From Chloroflexi bacterium UBA5177 (GTDB taxonomy: Bacteria > Chloroflexota > UBA5177), in the NCBI GenBank assembly GCA_002413265.1, contig DHWR01000046.1:5120-25404 (forward strand): 20,285 nt of DNA, in the 5' to 3' direction. Position 1 is the first letter of the stretch; the number at the start of each line of letters is the position of its first letter. Shown here piece after piece: positions 1 through 7,524 of this stretch. The notes under the pieces were generated by a model. The model did no database searches, was not told the DNA's origin, and worked only from the letters and a program-made list of their open reading frames with translations. The position numbers and the translations under genes were made by a program.

Positions 1-79
1 CGATCAAGTCCGTGTCAAATAGCTCGCGCCAGATCCCTAAGAGGATCGCCTCACATCGCGACTGCCCGTCAAGGCTCAT
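1..79 (-). CDS. Carrier protein (PCP/ACP), N-terminal part, cut by window edge
   Basis: An ATG at 77-79 on the minus strand opens a frame of 26 visible residues that runs off the left edge. The reading contains AILLGIWRELFDTDLI, which resembles helix I of NRPS/PKS carrier domains (the usual pattern is a hydrophobic-IW-x-E-L-L segment just before the DDFFxLGG-S motif). The phosphopantetheine serine would lie outside the window. A TAG lies 15 nt upstream in the same frame, so the ATG is the only reasonable start. An AGGA about 13 nt upstream is a weak ribosome binding site. It follows the HIT-like gene in the same direction, 84 bp away, which suggests the leftward operon continues. It may be a free-standing carrier or the first domain of a larger enzyme. 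The family call rests on a very short stretch. Confidence 0.4.
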   Translation of the reverse strand, partial: MSLDGQSRCEAILLGIWRELFDTDLI

Positions 80-163
80 TGAGACAACTTCGTCCTAATA
101 GCTCTGCCAGCTCGTGCGCTTTGGCCGCGCGCAGTCGCCCTCCGGTAATGCATTGAGGGCACC

Positions 164-790
164 TCAGAGAGCGAGAACATTGGTTAATCCTTGATCGCGA
201 GTACGAAGGCCCACGTCCTCGAAGTACTCCCCCATCGCGTGATTTGCCCTGAGAATGGCCGCGCGCTGGTCACTCAAGCGAAACGTTCCAAAATAGGATC
301 GTTTGTCGAGCCGAAAAACTGTGGAAGCGCGGCTACCATCGACAGGCAACACCCAATAGTGCACGCTGCAAGATCTGTCGGGCTTCTCTTCGTAATAGAC
401 ATGCACGTACTCGATCCGTAGCGCAATCCTCATACCGCGCCTGAGCTCTTGCAGGATGAGAGACGTGCGTAGGTGAGTGGTCTCATCAAGTGCGTCGATC
501 GCCCGATATTGATCCGAGAGGCTAAGGATATAAAAGCCTGGAATAGCATAGGACGCGTCCTGGCGGATGAAGACTCCCTCGTTCTGATACACGGGCTCAA
601 GAATCGGGTCAAGAAGCTGAGTATTGCGGCTCATGAACTCACAGCGTGGTGTCTCTTCTGGGACGACGAAGCAACGCAGTTCGCGTTCTCCGCCGAGGAA
701 ATCGAGGTAGCGATGCCCGGGCGGGGGATCTGGCAGTTCCGACAGAAGTCCGACATCTACGAACGGGATCGACGATCCATCGTTTGTCAA
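164..790 (-). CDS. HIT-superfamily-like protein with degenerate histidine triad
   Basis: About 208 residues from a TTG start. The central part (GVFIRQDASYAIPGFYILSL, then a helix with RRGMR, then EYVHVYYEEKP and CSVHYWVLPV) follows the strand-helix-strand order of HIT (histidine triad) nucleotide-binding proteins, which act as nucleotidyl hydrolases or transferases. Where a HIT protein has H-x-H-x-H, this one reads S-V-H-Y-W, so only one histidine is left. That could mean a changed chemistry or a binding role. I chose the TTG at 788-790 because an AGGAGG lies 6 nt upstream, overlapping the TAG stop of the preceding oxidoreductase. An alternative ATG at 815-817 has no clear ribosome binding site and would overlap that gene by 17 bp. 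The gene is tightly coupled to the oxidoreductase. The protein as a coding gene is fairly secure; the family is moderate. Confidence 0.6.
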   Translation of the reverse strand: MTNDGSSIPFVDVGLLSELPDPPPGHRYLDFLGGERELRCFVVPEETPRCEFMSRNTQLLDPILEPVYQNEGVFIRQDASYAIPGFYILSLSDQYRAIDALDETTHLRTSLILQELRRGMRIALRIEYVHVYYEEKPDRSCSVHYWVLPVDGSRASTVFRLDKRSYFGTFRLSDQRAAILRANHAMGEYFEDVGLRTRDQGLTNVLAL

Positions 791-796
791 AAACTT

Positions 797-802
797 CCTC
801 CT
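797..802 (-). promoter_or_regulatory. Strong ribosome binding site deciding a TTG start
   Basis: AGGAGG on the minus strand, 6 nt before the TTG at 788-790. It overlaps the TAG stop (801-803) of the upstream Gfo/Idh/MocA gene, the usual layout of translational coupling. It favours TTG over the ATG at 815-817 for the HIT-like gene. Confidence 0.65.
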
Positions 803-1844
803 AGTTGAAAGCTTCATTGTGGTAAGGCAGCCTTATGGCGTCGATCGGCCAATTCATCGCTGCGACGGATGCTGCGATGTCATGAATCGTCGCCTCTAAG
901 TCACGTGAGAGCAGGTCTGGACCATCGTTGATGTATGTATGAAGCATTGGGCGATATCGCCTTGCTCCCGTGCTTCTACCAAACACCAACTTCCTTTCGT
1001 GTGCCCCGGCCGGCGTCAGCACGTAGAGTTCCCCTTTGGAGTGAGACAAGATTGCGCGCGAACCATCTTCGAACGTAAGCGTCGTCGATTTTTCGCGAGA
1101 ACGACTTGACCACTGGGCACGAATAGAAACCGAGCCCGACGATGGAGAACCAGCAATGGCCACGACTGCGTCACATTGAAGTGGCGATTGGCCGTGAACT
1201 TGCATCACGCTACCGAGGTCGACGAAGCGCGCAGCGACACTAAGAGCATTAATCCCGGAATCAATCCATGCGCTTCCGAGTTTTGCCGTATAAATCGTTA
1301 TGTCGTCTCGGTACGGGTCAGAGAATTCCGATCGAACGGAGCGAATTGCTCCGTGTCGCCTCTCCAGCGAGCTGCGATGGCGCGATGCCCAGAGAACCTC
1401 CGGTGTAAAGGTTGCATGGAGCAGAGTCCTAAGATCCGTACGCGTGCGCTTGGCGAGCATGGCGCAGCGGGCAAGGCCTGGGCGACTAGCAGCCAAGGGC
1501 TTCTCCACTAGCACGCGTCTAGGCCGGTTTGGACCGGCACCAAGCAATTCCGCGACGATTCCTGGATGGCTGGCCGTGGGCGTTGCAACAATCGCGACGT
1601 CGACCGGCACGGAGCCTCGCAATTCACTAACTGATCGAAAAATTGGACAGCTCATCGTGATAGCAGCGGGTGCCTCGTCCCCTAGCAGGTCTACGCCGCC
1701 AACGACTCGAGCCCATCTCAGGTCGCGCAGCGCTTCCACCGAAAACGCACCTGCTCTGCCAAGACCAACGACCGCGACTGGGAACGTTCTCTCAAAATTC
1801 CGATCCACCCTGCCTGACCGGCCACTCCCGTCCGGGTATTTCAT
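801..1844 (-). CDS. Gfo/Idh/MocA-family NAD(P)-dependent oxidoreductase
   Basis: About 347 residues from the ATG at 1842-1844. The N-terminus carries a Rossmann fold with V-V-G-L-G-R-A-G (residues 25-32), followed by VDVAIVATPTASHPGIVAEL and the diagnostic V-E-K-P-L (about 113-117), where the lysine normally takes part in catalysis on sugar or polyol hydroxyls. Family members oxidise or reduce sugars, inositols and related compounds. A GTG at 1902-1904 would add 20 residues but leaves only 18 bp to the divergent aldolase gene, and those residues do not look like part of the fold, so I prefer the internal ATG. The protein heads a leftward group with the HIT-like gene. Substrate unknown; next to an aldolase and a ThDP enzyme, a carbohydrate-like or keto intermediate is a reasonable inference. 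Confidence 0.88.
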   Translation of the reverse strand: MKYPDGSGRSGRVDRNFERTFPVAVVGLGRAGAFSVEALRDLRWARVVGGVDLLGDEAPAAITMSCPIFRSVSELRGSVPVDVAIVATPTASHPGIVAELLGAGPNRPRRVLVEKPLAASRPGLARCAMLAKRTRTDLRTLLHATFTPEVLWASRHRSSLERRHGAIRSVRSEFSDPYRDDITIYTAKLGSAWIDSGINALSVAARFVDLGSVMQVHGQSPLQCDAVVAIAGSPSSGSVSIRAQWSSRSREKSTTLTFEDGSRAILSHSKGELYVLTPAGAHERKLVFGRSTGARRYRPMLHTYINDGPDLLSRDLEATIHDIAASVAAMNWPIDAIRLPYHNEAFN

Positions 1845-1922
1845 GTTCTCAAGTCCTAGCAGATGTTGCCATAATGGCTTGAGATTGAAGCTCCTGGCCG
1901 CCACCGCGATAGAGCTGTCCTC
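1845..1922. promoter_or_regulatory. Divergent intergenic region, probable promoters
   Basis: A 78-bp gap between the divergent oxidoreductase (minus) and aldolase (plus) genes, using the preferred starts. Two leftward and rightward transcription units must begin here, but I see no convincing -35/-10 pair or operator repeat, so the call rests on gene orientation only. Confidence 0.3.
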
Positions 1923-2573
1923 GTGAGCGGATCACCGCTATTCCTCGATTCTGCAAGCGTTAAGGATGCGTCGCGCGCCGAGGCCCTGGGGTTCGTAGCG
2001 GGCGTAACGACGAATCCGAGCCTCATGGCGCAATTCGCTGATCCGCCGCTCGAACAGCTTAAGTCACTTCTTTGCGCAACCTCGGGCCTCGTCTTTTACC
2101 AGCCTATGAGTCTGGAGGGCCGGCGTATCGAGTCGGAGGCAGTCCTCGCCTATGACCAGGCGCCGGAGCGTGTCGTAATCAAGCTGCCAGCTCAGCTGGC
2201 AACCTTCGAGGTGGGAGCACGCCTCGCGAAGAGAGGGATTCCCGTAGCCGGAACAGCCATCTATGGAGCCGCCCAAGCTGTCGTCGCTCGAGCCGCAGAG
2301 TTCGCATGGCTCATCCCTTATGTTGACCGCGCCGAGCGTCTGCTTGCGCAGGGGAAATCACTCGTTGGCGAGCTTCGAGCAACCGTCGATGCTGTCGGCG
2401 GTGACATCAAGATCCTTGGCGCGAGCGTAAAGACGCCTGAGCAGGTCGTGACCACGCTGCGCCAGGGAGCCGATGCCGTGACCTGCCCCCTCGCCGTCAT
2501 CGAGAGCCTGGTCGCTCACGAATTGACGGACAGCGCGGTTGCTGAATTCGCAAGGCTCTTCAGTCTGGAGTGA
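1923..2573 (+). CDS. Transaldolase / fructose-6-phosphate-aldolase-like enzyme
   Basis: A 216-residue class I aldolase with the length and layout of the small FSA/TalC branch of transaldolases. It starts with LFLDSASVKDA, then GVTTNPSLM (residues 27-35), VVIKLPA with the Schiff-base lysine at K87, GIPVAGTAIYGAAQA, the IPYVDR segment, ILGASVKTPEQV, and VTCPLAVI. These match FSA-type enzymes, which add dihydroxyacetone, hydroxyacetone or similar donors to aldehydes, or move such units. The start is GTG at 1923; the family begins only a few residues before the LFLD strand, so this start fits, although the ribosome binding site is weak. It opens the rightward run that continues with the ThDP enzyme 48 bp downstream. 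Two carbon-carbon bond enzymes in a row suggest building or rearranging a polyol or keto chain. Class secure; substrate not. Confidence 0.9.
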   Translation: MSGSPLFLDSASVKDASRAEALGFVAGVTTNPSLMAQFADPPLEQLKSLLCATSGLVFYQPMSLEGRRIESEAVLAYDQAPERVVIKLPAQLATFEVGARLAKRGIPVAGTAIYGAAQAVVARAAEFAWLIPYVDRAERLLAQGKSLVGELRATVDAVGGDIKILGASVKTPEQVVTTLRQGADAVTCPLAVIESLVAHELTDSAVAEFARLFSLE

Positions 2574-2607
2574 TGTGCGGGAAATTTCTGCTTCCAACTC
2601 AGCCACG

Positions 2608-2614
2608 AAGGAGG
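2608..2614 (+). promoter_or_regulatory. Strong ribosome binding site of the ThDP enzyme
   Basis: AAGGAGG, 7 nt before the ATG at 2622. It is the strongest Shine-Dalgarno sequence in the window and fixes the start of the 700-residue enzyme. Confidence 0.8.
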
Positions 2615-2621
2615 TTGCATC

Positions 2622-4724
2622 ATGAACGGAGCGGACGGACCAGGAAATGATGTACTCGCTGCATTCGGGGTCTACCCGGCAACTCTTGTGCGGGCCCGCG
2701 CGAGGAATGCGTCTGAGGGCGTGGTCGCAGCGGTTGATGTTCTTCTTGGAGGCCGAGGTGGCAACGACGACGGATTGACCCGCGCTCTCATCGCCCTCGC
2801 CGGACGAGAAGCCTTTGGCTCGGCTGCCGCCAAGGCCATCTCAGCTCCGGTCAAAGAAGTCACAGATGTGCTTGAGGAGCGCGACCCGGCCGAGTTGCTC
2901 CTTAGCGGGGCAGATGTTGTGGCGCTCTTTCTCGCGAAGCGAGGCAGCCGCATCGCTTTCGCTTACCCAGGTACTTCGGAACTCGCGCTGTGCGATCGCC
3001 TCGCCCGCGTCCCGGGCGTCAGGCTGGTGAATAGTCGCGGCGACAAAGAAGCGGCGTTCATGGCAGGAGGAGCGAGCTCGCTTCGACCATGTGATGGTGT
3101 TGCGGTGTTACACGCCGCACGAGGCTTAACGAACGCTTGCGGCGCCGTGGGCGACCTAAATCGAAACGAGGTGGGCACTCTTCTATTTGTCGGAACTCCA
3201 ACCACGACATCAGCTCCCTTCATTCCCCCTCATGGTGAACCTGAGCTTCTTGCGCGAGTAGGGGCGTTCGCGAAATGGACGTACGACCCAACTCCGGCGA
3301 GTAGTGATTCGTTCGGCCCGGATTTAGCTGCGGAGTTCGTCGAGAAACTTGTCGAAGCGGCGGAGACTGCCTGTACGCGCCCGTTTGGGCCAGCTCTCTT
3401 TGGCCTGCCACAAGACATGGCGGAGAAAGCCTGGATCCCTTGGGAACTCATGGCAGAACAACTGGACTGTGCGCCTCATAACGACCGCACGCGCGAATTG
3501 GCAGTCGACGAGCGACTCATCGATGAACTTGATGCCGCACGCCGCCCTGTGATCATTATCGATGATTACCTACTGAAGTATGAGCAAGCACGCCCCGCTT
3601 TGCGGAAGTTCTCCGACCGCCTCGGTGCACCTGTGCTTCAACTTCGTTACACGCGCGGCCAGATGCTTTTCGAGCGCCTGTCAACAGCCGACGTGCCGAA
3701 TTTTATTGGCTGGTACAACCCAGACAACGCGGTGCATGCTTCGGTGTTGGAGGCGGCGGATCTGCTTGTAACGCTTGAGGACAGAAACATGTACCCGCGT
3801 GTCATCGGAGCTCTCCCGGATTGCCCAAAGGTTGCCATTACCTCGTCTGCCGAGAAGGTTCGCAAGAATCGTTACCTCGGCGAAGGAGACTTCCTCGTTG
3901 TCGATCACGTTGTGAGTGCGCTTCGATCACTCGAAGATGAACTCGCCGTGCGCGGTCGCTCCGGAAAGCCCTGGTTCGTTGGCCTCCTCGGGCGGGCCGA
4001 TCGACAGGTTAACGGGACCAACTCGGGTGCGGATCGAGCAGCCGCCCTTGTGCAGAGGGCGATCGTCAGCGTGATCGGCGAGGTTCTAGACTCACATCCG
4101 CGGCCAGTTCTCGTAGATGACAGTCAGATGTTCGGTGGCCTCATCTGCGAGGCGTATGACAGCCTGCCATCTCGGACGCGCGTCATGGCCAGTCACGGAG
4201 GCTTCATAGGGAGCGGGATCGCTTTCGGCACAGGCCTAGCCCTCGCCGAGCCTGACGCACTCGTGCTTACGACCCTCGGAGACCAAGCATTTACGAACGG
4301 AGTGCAAGGCCTAGCCGCAGCGGCGCAGGAGTCCTCGCCTGTGACCTTCATACTGTGCAACAACGGCGGTGCCTCGTCCCTGACGAAACAGACACTTTGG
4401 GACGATGAGAAATCGTTCAACTACGGCGCTCACTCTTTCCTAGAAAATGCCCCCCTGCTCGCCTACGGAGGCGCAGCCGAAGCGTTTGGCCTCTCGACGA
4501 CACTAATCGCGTTCGAACCGGCTTCCGGCCCCGAAGCCATCACGAAAGCGAGTCAAGTGTTCGCCGCCGCGCTACGGTCGGCAACCAAATCGCGACGGCC
4601 GGTGCTAATCGAGCTTCGACTTCCGCCAAGTGGAGAAACTTGGTCGAATGTCTGGGCACTGCCGCGCGATGAGGCTAAGGTGGCGGAAAAGCGCGAAAAG
4701 CACGCTGCAAACGTTCGAGGTTAG
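2622..4724 (+). CDS. ThDP-dependent enzyme, acetolactate-synthase-like, with N-terminal extension
   Basis: 700 residues. Residues about 94-270 are a PYR domain: SGADVVALFLAKRGSRIAFAY-type start, PGTSE, then NSRGDKEAAFMAGG with the cofactor-activating glutamate at E143. About 295-440 is the central domain. About 475-665 is the PP domain with the ThDP/Mg motif starting G-D-Q at 553-555 and ending N-N-G at 580-582. Such enzymes decarboxylate 2-keto acids or make acyloins by carboligation. The first 90 residues precede the PYR domain, are rich in Ala/Arg, look helical and match no domain I know; most relatives are about 550-600 residues. The last 25 are charged. The neighbours (aldolase before, amidohydrolase-2 and Rieske genes after) suggest carboligation or decarboxylation of a keto-acid intermediate. 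The exact reaction cannot be read from sequence; sulfopyruvate- or phosphonopyruvate-decarboxylase-like activity is also conceivable. Confidence 0.88.
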   Translation: MNGADGPGNDVLAAFGVYPATLVRARARNASEGVVAAVDVLLGGRGGNDDGLTRALIALAGREAFGSAAAKAISAPVKEVTDVLEERDPAELLLSGADVVALFLAKRGSRIAFAYPGTSELALCDRLARVPGVRLVNSRGDKEAAFMAGGASSLRPCDGVAVLHAARGLTNACGAVGDLNRNEVGTLLFVGTPTTTSAPFIPPHGEPELLARVGAFAKWTYDPTPASSDSFGPDLAAEFVEKLVEAAETACTRPFGPALFGLPQDMAEKAWIPWELMAEQLDCAPHNDRTRELAVDERLIDELDAARRPVIIIDDYLLKYEQARPALRKFSDRLGAPVLQLRYTRGQMLFERLSTADVPNFIGWYNPDNAVHASVLEAADLLVTLEDRNMYPRVIGALPDCPKVAITSSAEKVRKNRYLGEGDFLVVDHVVSALRSLEDELAVRGRSGKPWFVGLLGRADRQVNGTNSGADRAAALVQRAIVSVIGEVLDSHPRPVLVDDSQMFGGLICEAYDSLPSRTRVMASHGGFIGSGIAFGTGLALAEPDALVLTTLGDQAFTNGVQGLAAAAQESSPVTFILCNNGGASSLTKQTLWDDEKSFNYGAHSFLENAPLLAYGGAAEAFGLSTTLIAFEPASGPEAITKASQVFAAALRSATKSRRPVLIELRLPPSGETWSNVWALPRDEAKVAEKREKHAANVRG

Positions 4725-4858
4725 TTCCATGTGGACACGATCGCCATGCATGAAATCCGGTAGCGCCGAGCCAGTTGCGCCTCAAGCACTGTGCGTCTGG
4801 ATGTCGCCGCCGATCCGCACTCATAATCCGACTCGAACTCTTGGACAGTTCTGAAATT

Positions 4859-5983
4859 ATGGCGGTTAAAGCGATGACCGATCACACAAAGGGTCTCGTT
4901 GTCGACGCAGATCTCCACGGACACGAGAACATCGCCGAACTCGCAGAGTTCTGTGAAATACCATGGTCCGTCGCCTTACGGCATATGGGCGACAGCCCTG
5001 ACCGTAACATCGCCATTTCGCCAAGACCGACCTTCACAGCGCCGTTTCCCGGGGGACTCGCACGAGCTAAGCAAACGCCCTCGGCGCTCCAGATGCTGAG
5101 CGAGATGGACACGCTCGGAATCGACATTGGAATTCTATTTCCGGATCATCTGCTTTCGATCCCCGTCATCGAGCGACCCGACTTTGCGACGGCGGTGGCG
5201 GCAGCATACAACGACTGGCTGCTCTCCAAATGGCTATCGGCAAGCTCGAGGTTGCGAGGAGCAATCGTCGTCGCTCCGCAAGAACCTCGAGAAGCTGCGG
5301 CGGAGATTCGACGCGAAGCTGCTAACAGCGAGTTCGTGGCGATCTGCCTCGCCACCTGCGGCGTGCGTCCGCTCTACGGCCACAAGTCCTATGACCCGGT
5401 ATACGAGGCGGCGTGCGATACAGGGCTGCCAGTCGTATTGCACGGACTTACCACAGTGCACCCTACTTTCCCGTTTCAACTCGATGTATTCCAATCTGAG
5501 TTTATGAAACACGCCTTTGCACATTCTCTATCGATCATGGCTAACGTGGGAAGCATTATAGAAACCGGAGTTCCTGAACGGGTTCCCGAATTGAGGATTG
5601 GCCTCCTCGAAGCAGGCGTTACTTGGATCGCGTTTGCAATGAAACGCTTCGACCGAGAGTACCTTGAGCGTCGACGGCAGGTTCCACACCTGAAGAGGCT
5701 ACCCAGCGCCTACCTTGCCGACATGTACGTCGGTACGCAACCACTCGACCTCGATCGCCCCGGCGCGTTGGACGGACTTACCGCGGTATGCGGTCATGAG
5801 TTGCGGCTGATCTTCGCTTCGGACTGGCCGCATCATGACTTCGACCATCCAGACGTAATAAGACGGCTTGCCGGTAGCGCTGCTTCTCGGCAGCGAATCC
5901 TTTATGAAAACGCGTACGGTTTGTTCCGCGCACTGCCAAAAGGAGTACTCATGCCCAGTCGAGCCGACTCTCGCGCAATTTGA
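4859..5983 (+). CDS. Amidohydrolase-2 (ACMSD-like) metal-dependent hydrolase or decarboxylase
   Basis: About 374 residues from the ATG at 4859. The first strand ends V-V-D-A-D-L-H-G-H-E (residues 14-23), giving the H-x-H metal pair. A third histidine lies in LPVVLHGLTTVHP, and IFASDWPHHDFDHPD carries the catalytic aspartate, followed by the terminal YENAYGLFRAL helix typical of COG2159 proteins. These TIM-barrel enzymes decarboxylate (ACMSD, resorcylate decarboxylases) or hydrolyse carboxylated substrates. A TTG at 4775 would extend the protein by 28 unusual Arg-rich residues, and an ATG at 4874 would shorten it by 5; no start has a good ribosome binding site. A gap of 134 bp separates it from the ThDP gene, and its TGA overlaps the start of the Rieske gene. 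Loss of carboxylate from a pathway intermediate is the most natural inferred job. Confidence 0.83.
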   Translation: MAVKAMTDHTKGLVVDADLHGHENIAELAEFCEIPWSVALRHMGDSPDRNIAISPRPTFTAPFPGGLARAKQTPSALQMLSEMDTLGIDIGILFPDHLLSIPVIERPDFATAVAAAYNDWLLSKWLSASSRLRGAIVVAPQEPREAAAEIRREAANSEFVAICLATCGVRPLYGHKSYDPVYEAACDTGLPVVLHGLTTVHPTFPFQLDVFQSEFMKHAFAHSLSIMANVGSIIETGVPERVPELRIGLLEAGVTWIAFAMKRFDREYLERRRQVPHLKRLPSAYLADMYVGTQPLDLDRPGALDGLTAVCGHELRLIFASDWPHHDFDHPDVIRRLAGSAASRQRILYENAYGLFRALPKGVLMPSRADSRAI

Positions 5984-6348
5984 GCACCCCAAAATGGCAT
6001 GTGGGGCCGTCCGACGCCATGCGGGAGATGGACAGGTCATTCGTCAAGTGTGGCGACGTCGAGGTCTGTGTCTTCCGGTCGCGTGGCGGCGCCCTCTTCG
6101 CCATTGAAAATGTGTGCCCGCATCAGGGCGGCCCCGTCTGCGAAGGCCGCCTCTCAGGAACCCTGGTCTGGGATGACGAAAACGACCGCATCGAGTGGAC
6201 TCTCGATGGAGCGATCCTCACCTGCCCTTGGCACGGCGTCGAATTCGATGTCTCAAGCGGCGCTGCCTTGGGGGGGATTGACATGAGACTCCGCCGCCGA
6301 CAGATCACCGACGATGGGCGAGATCTTTGGGTTGGGAGCCGCATCTAA
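5980..6348 (+). CDS. Small Rieske [2Fe-2S] protein
   Basis: 122 residues forming a single Rieske domain. It has WHVGPSDAM at the start, VFRSRGGALFAIENVCPHQG with C46-x-H48, and TCPWHGVEFD with C82-x-x-H85, the full set of four cluster ligands. Such proteins carry electrons to oxygenases or reductases. The start is a TTG at 5980-5982 that overlaps the amidohydrolase TGA (5981-5983). The first residues (K-W-H-V-G) already belong to the fold, so the downstream ATG at 6019 would truncate it. A roughly 20-residue acidic insert (W-D-D-E-N-D-R-I-E-W, about 64-73) sits between the two ligand pairs. No oxygenase large subunit or reductase is in the window, so its partner is unknown. Confidence 0.86.
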   Translation: MSTPKWHVGPSDAMREMDRSFVKCGDVEVCVFRSRGGALFAIENVCPHQGGPVCEGRLSGTLVWDDENDRIEWTLDGAILTCPWHGVEFDVSSGAALGGIDMRLRRRQITDDGRDLWVGSRI

Positions 6349-6413
6349 CACACACAGCCGCCGTTCGACCGTTGTGTCGAATTATCCCCGGCCCTGCCGC
6401 GACGGCCCTGTTC

Positions 6414-6563
6414 GTGTCCATTTCCCTGCCGCCACTTCGCCAGACCCAAAGCGCTTCGATCATCCGAGACGCCGATCAAGTTCAGCTGGCGGCCGGGCTC
6501 CGCGGCTTCCCGCAGCTGAACATTTCCGGAACTTCGCACGCGTCAATCTTGACGGGTAGATGA
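6414..6563 (+). CDS. Possible small ORF coupled to the radical SAM gene
   Basis: A 49-residue reading from a GTG at 6414 that ends with TGA at 6561-6563, overlapping the ATG of the radical SAM gene in an ATGA arrangement. The peptide is rich in Ser, Gln and Ile/Leu (SASIIRDADQVQLAAG, then GFPQLNISGTSHASILTGR at the end). The frame is open further upstream to a TTG at 6327 inside the Rieske gene, and no start has a good ribosome binding site. It matches no family I recognise. The overlap position and the 211-bp gap it fills in an otherwise tight run are the only reasons to list it. It could be a small partner or precursor peptide, or simply chance. Confidence 0.25.
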   Translation: MSISLPPLRQTQSASIIRDADQVQLAAGLRGFPQLNISGTSHASILTGR

Positions 6564-7495
6564 GAGAGCGCCTCAGCATCAACATGAGCGTCGCAAAGTC
6601 GTGCTTTGTTCGATGCCGAGGTTGCTACAACCACTTTGCACGCAGCGATAACCTCGCTAGCAGCGATGCAATCACAACGTTCCTGAGGTCTGCGCGTTCC
6701 TGCGGAATAAACGCCGTGACGCTCTGTGGAGGAGATCCCCTAGCCCGCAAAGACATTCTCGGTTTGACCGCATCAATAAAGAAGTTGGGTCTATGGGTCA
6801 CCCTCGACACGGTTGGCACCCCGTTCTTGAGCGACGCCGACACTATCTTCTTTGGCAATTTTCACGTCCCGCGAGTTGATCCTGGGAGACTCGTCCCACT
6901 GGTGGACTTACTAGGGATTGCATTGGACGGGTCCTCAAACGCTCGCGTCCTTGACTTTCGGACTGGCCGTGCGAATCTGCTTGAAGAGCAGCTCCGGATA
7001 CTTGAGATCCTTGACCACGTCGATGCCCGCGTCTGCATAAATACGGTACTTCATCGCCGTAACGCTCACGATGTGGTTCGACTCGTTCCATTAATCGCGC
7101 GCTTCCGATCCATCGTAAAGTGGCAAGTCTTTCAATTCACACCGACGGGTCCACTTGGTTACCGAAACAAGGACGCGTTTGTTATCGAGACATCCGAATT
7201 TCTGTCGCGGGAAGATCAAGTTAAAACCGCCGTTGCGGCCTCTGCGTTCGCCGGCGCCGTTGAATTTAAAAGCAACAGCGCACGGAAGGGAAACTACCTG
7301 CTCGTTGATTCGGAAGGTCTTGCATGGATCCCTAGCACCCCATTGACCCCAGACTGGGACGACGCTCGAGATGCAACTCGCGATCGCCTGATTCTGGGGA
7401 ATATCTGTGACGTTTCGAGCCACGAGTCGATATTGAAGGCCGTCCTCCTTCCTCGTGAGGTTCTGCCGCCGTTGTTGGGCATCGGGCGCTCTTAA
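6560..7495 (+). CDS. Radical SAM enzyme
   Basis: 311 residues. The first strand (RLSINMSVAKS) leads into C15-x3-C19-x2-C22 (CFVRCRGCYNHF), the canonical [4Fe-4S]/SAM motif. TLCGGDP at 55-60 is a variant of the GGEP motif that holds the SAM amino group, followed by LWVTLDTVGTPFL and LGIALDGSS strands of the partial TIM barrel. RLILGNICDVSSHESI near the end resembles the place where a SPASM or twitch domain would begin, but it lacks the extra cysteine cluster, so no auxiliary cluster is evident. The start ATG at 6560 precedes the first strand by only a few residues. The HAD gene follows 29 bp downstream. The reaction is unknown; oxidation, epimerisation or carbon-skeleton rearrangement of a small molecule or of a peptidyl unit are all possible. 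Confidence 0.88.
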   Translation: MRERLSINMSVAKSCFVRCRGCYNHFARSDNLASSDAITTFLRSARSCGINAVTLCGGDPLARKDILGLTASIKKLGLWVTLDTVGTPFLSDADTIFFGNFHVPRVDPGRLVPLVDLLGIALDGSSNARVLDFRTGRANLLEEQLRILEILDHVDARVCINTVLHRRNAHDVVRLVPLIARFRSIVKWQVFQFTPTGPLGYRNKDAFVIETSEFLSREDQVKTAVAASAFAGAVEFKSNSARKGNYLLVDSEGLAWIPSTPLTPDWDDARDATRDRLILGNICDVSSHESILKAVLLPREVLPPLLGIGRS

Positions 7496-7512
7496 ATAGA
7501 GGCCGCTCGCCC

Positions 7513-7517
7513 GGAGG
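7513..7517 (+). promoter_or_regulatory. Ribosome binding site of the HAD gene
   Basis: GGAGG, 7 nt before the ATG at 7525 (sequence GGAGGTTGAAGAATG). It confirms the start of the HAD protein. Confidence 0.75.
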
Positions 7518-7524
7518 TTGAAGA

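Noticed and set aside
1300..1926. Open frame of 208 codons on the plus strand
   Set aside because: It is antisense to the well-supported Gfo/Idh/MocA gene and has low-complexity Arg/Ser composition.
6314..6559. 81-codon frame ending just before the radical SAM start
   Set aside because: It is rich in Arg/Pro/Ser and looks like a shadow. The alternative frame that overlaps the start by ATGA is the better candidate, and even that is weak.
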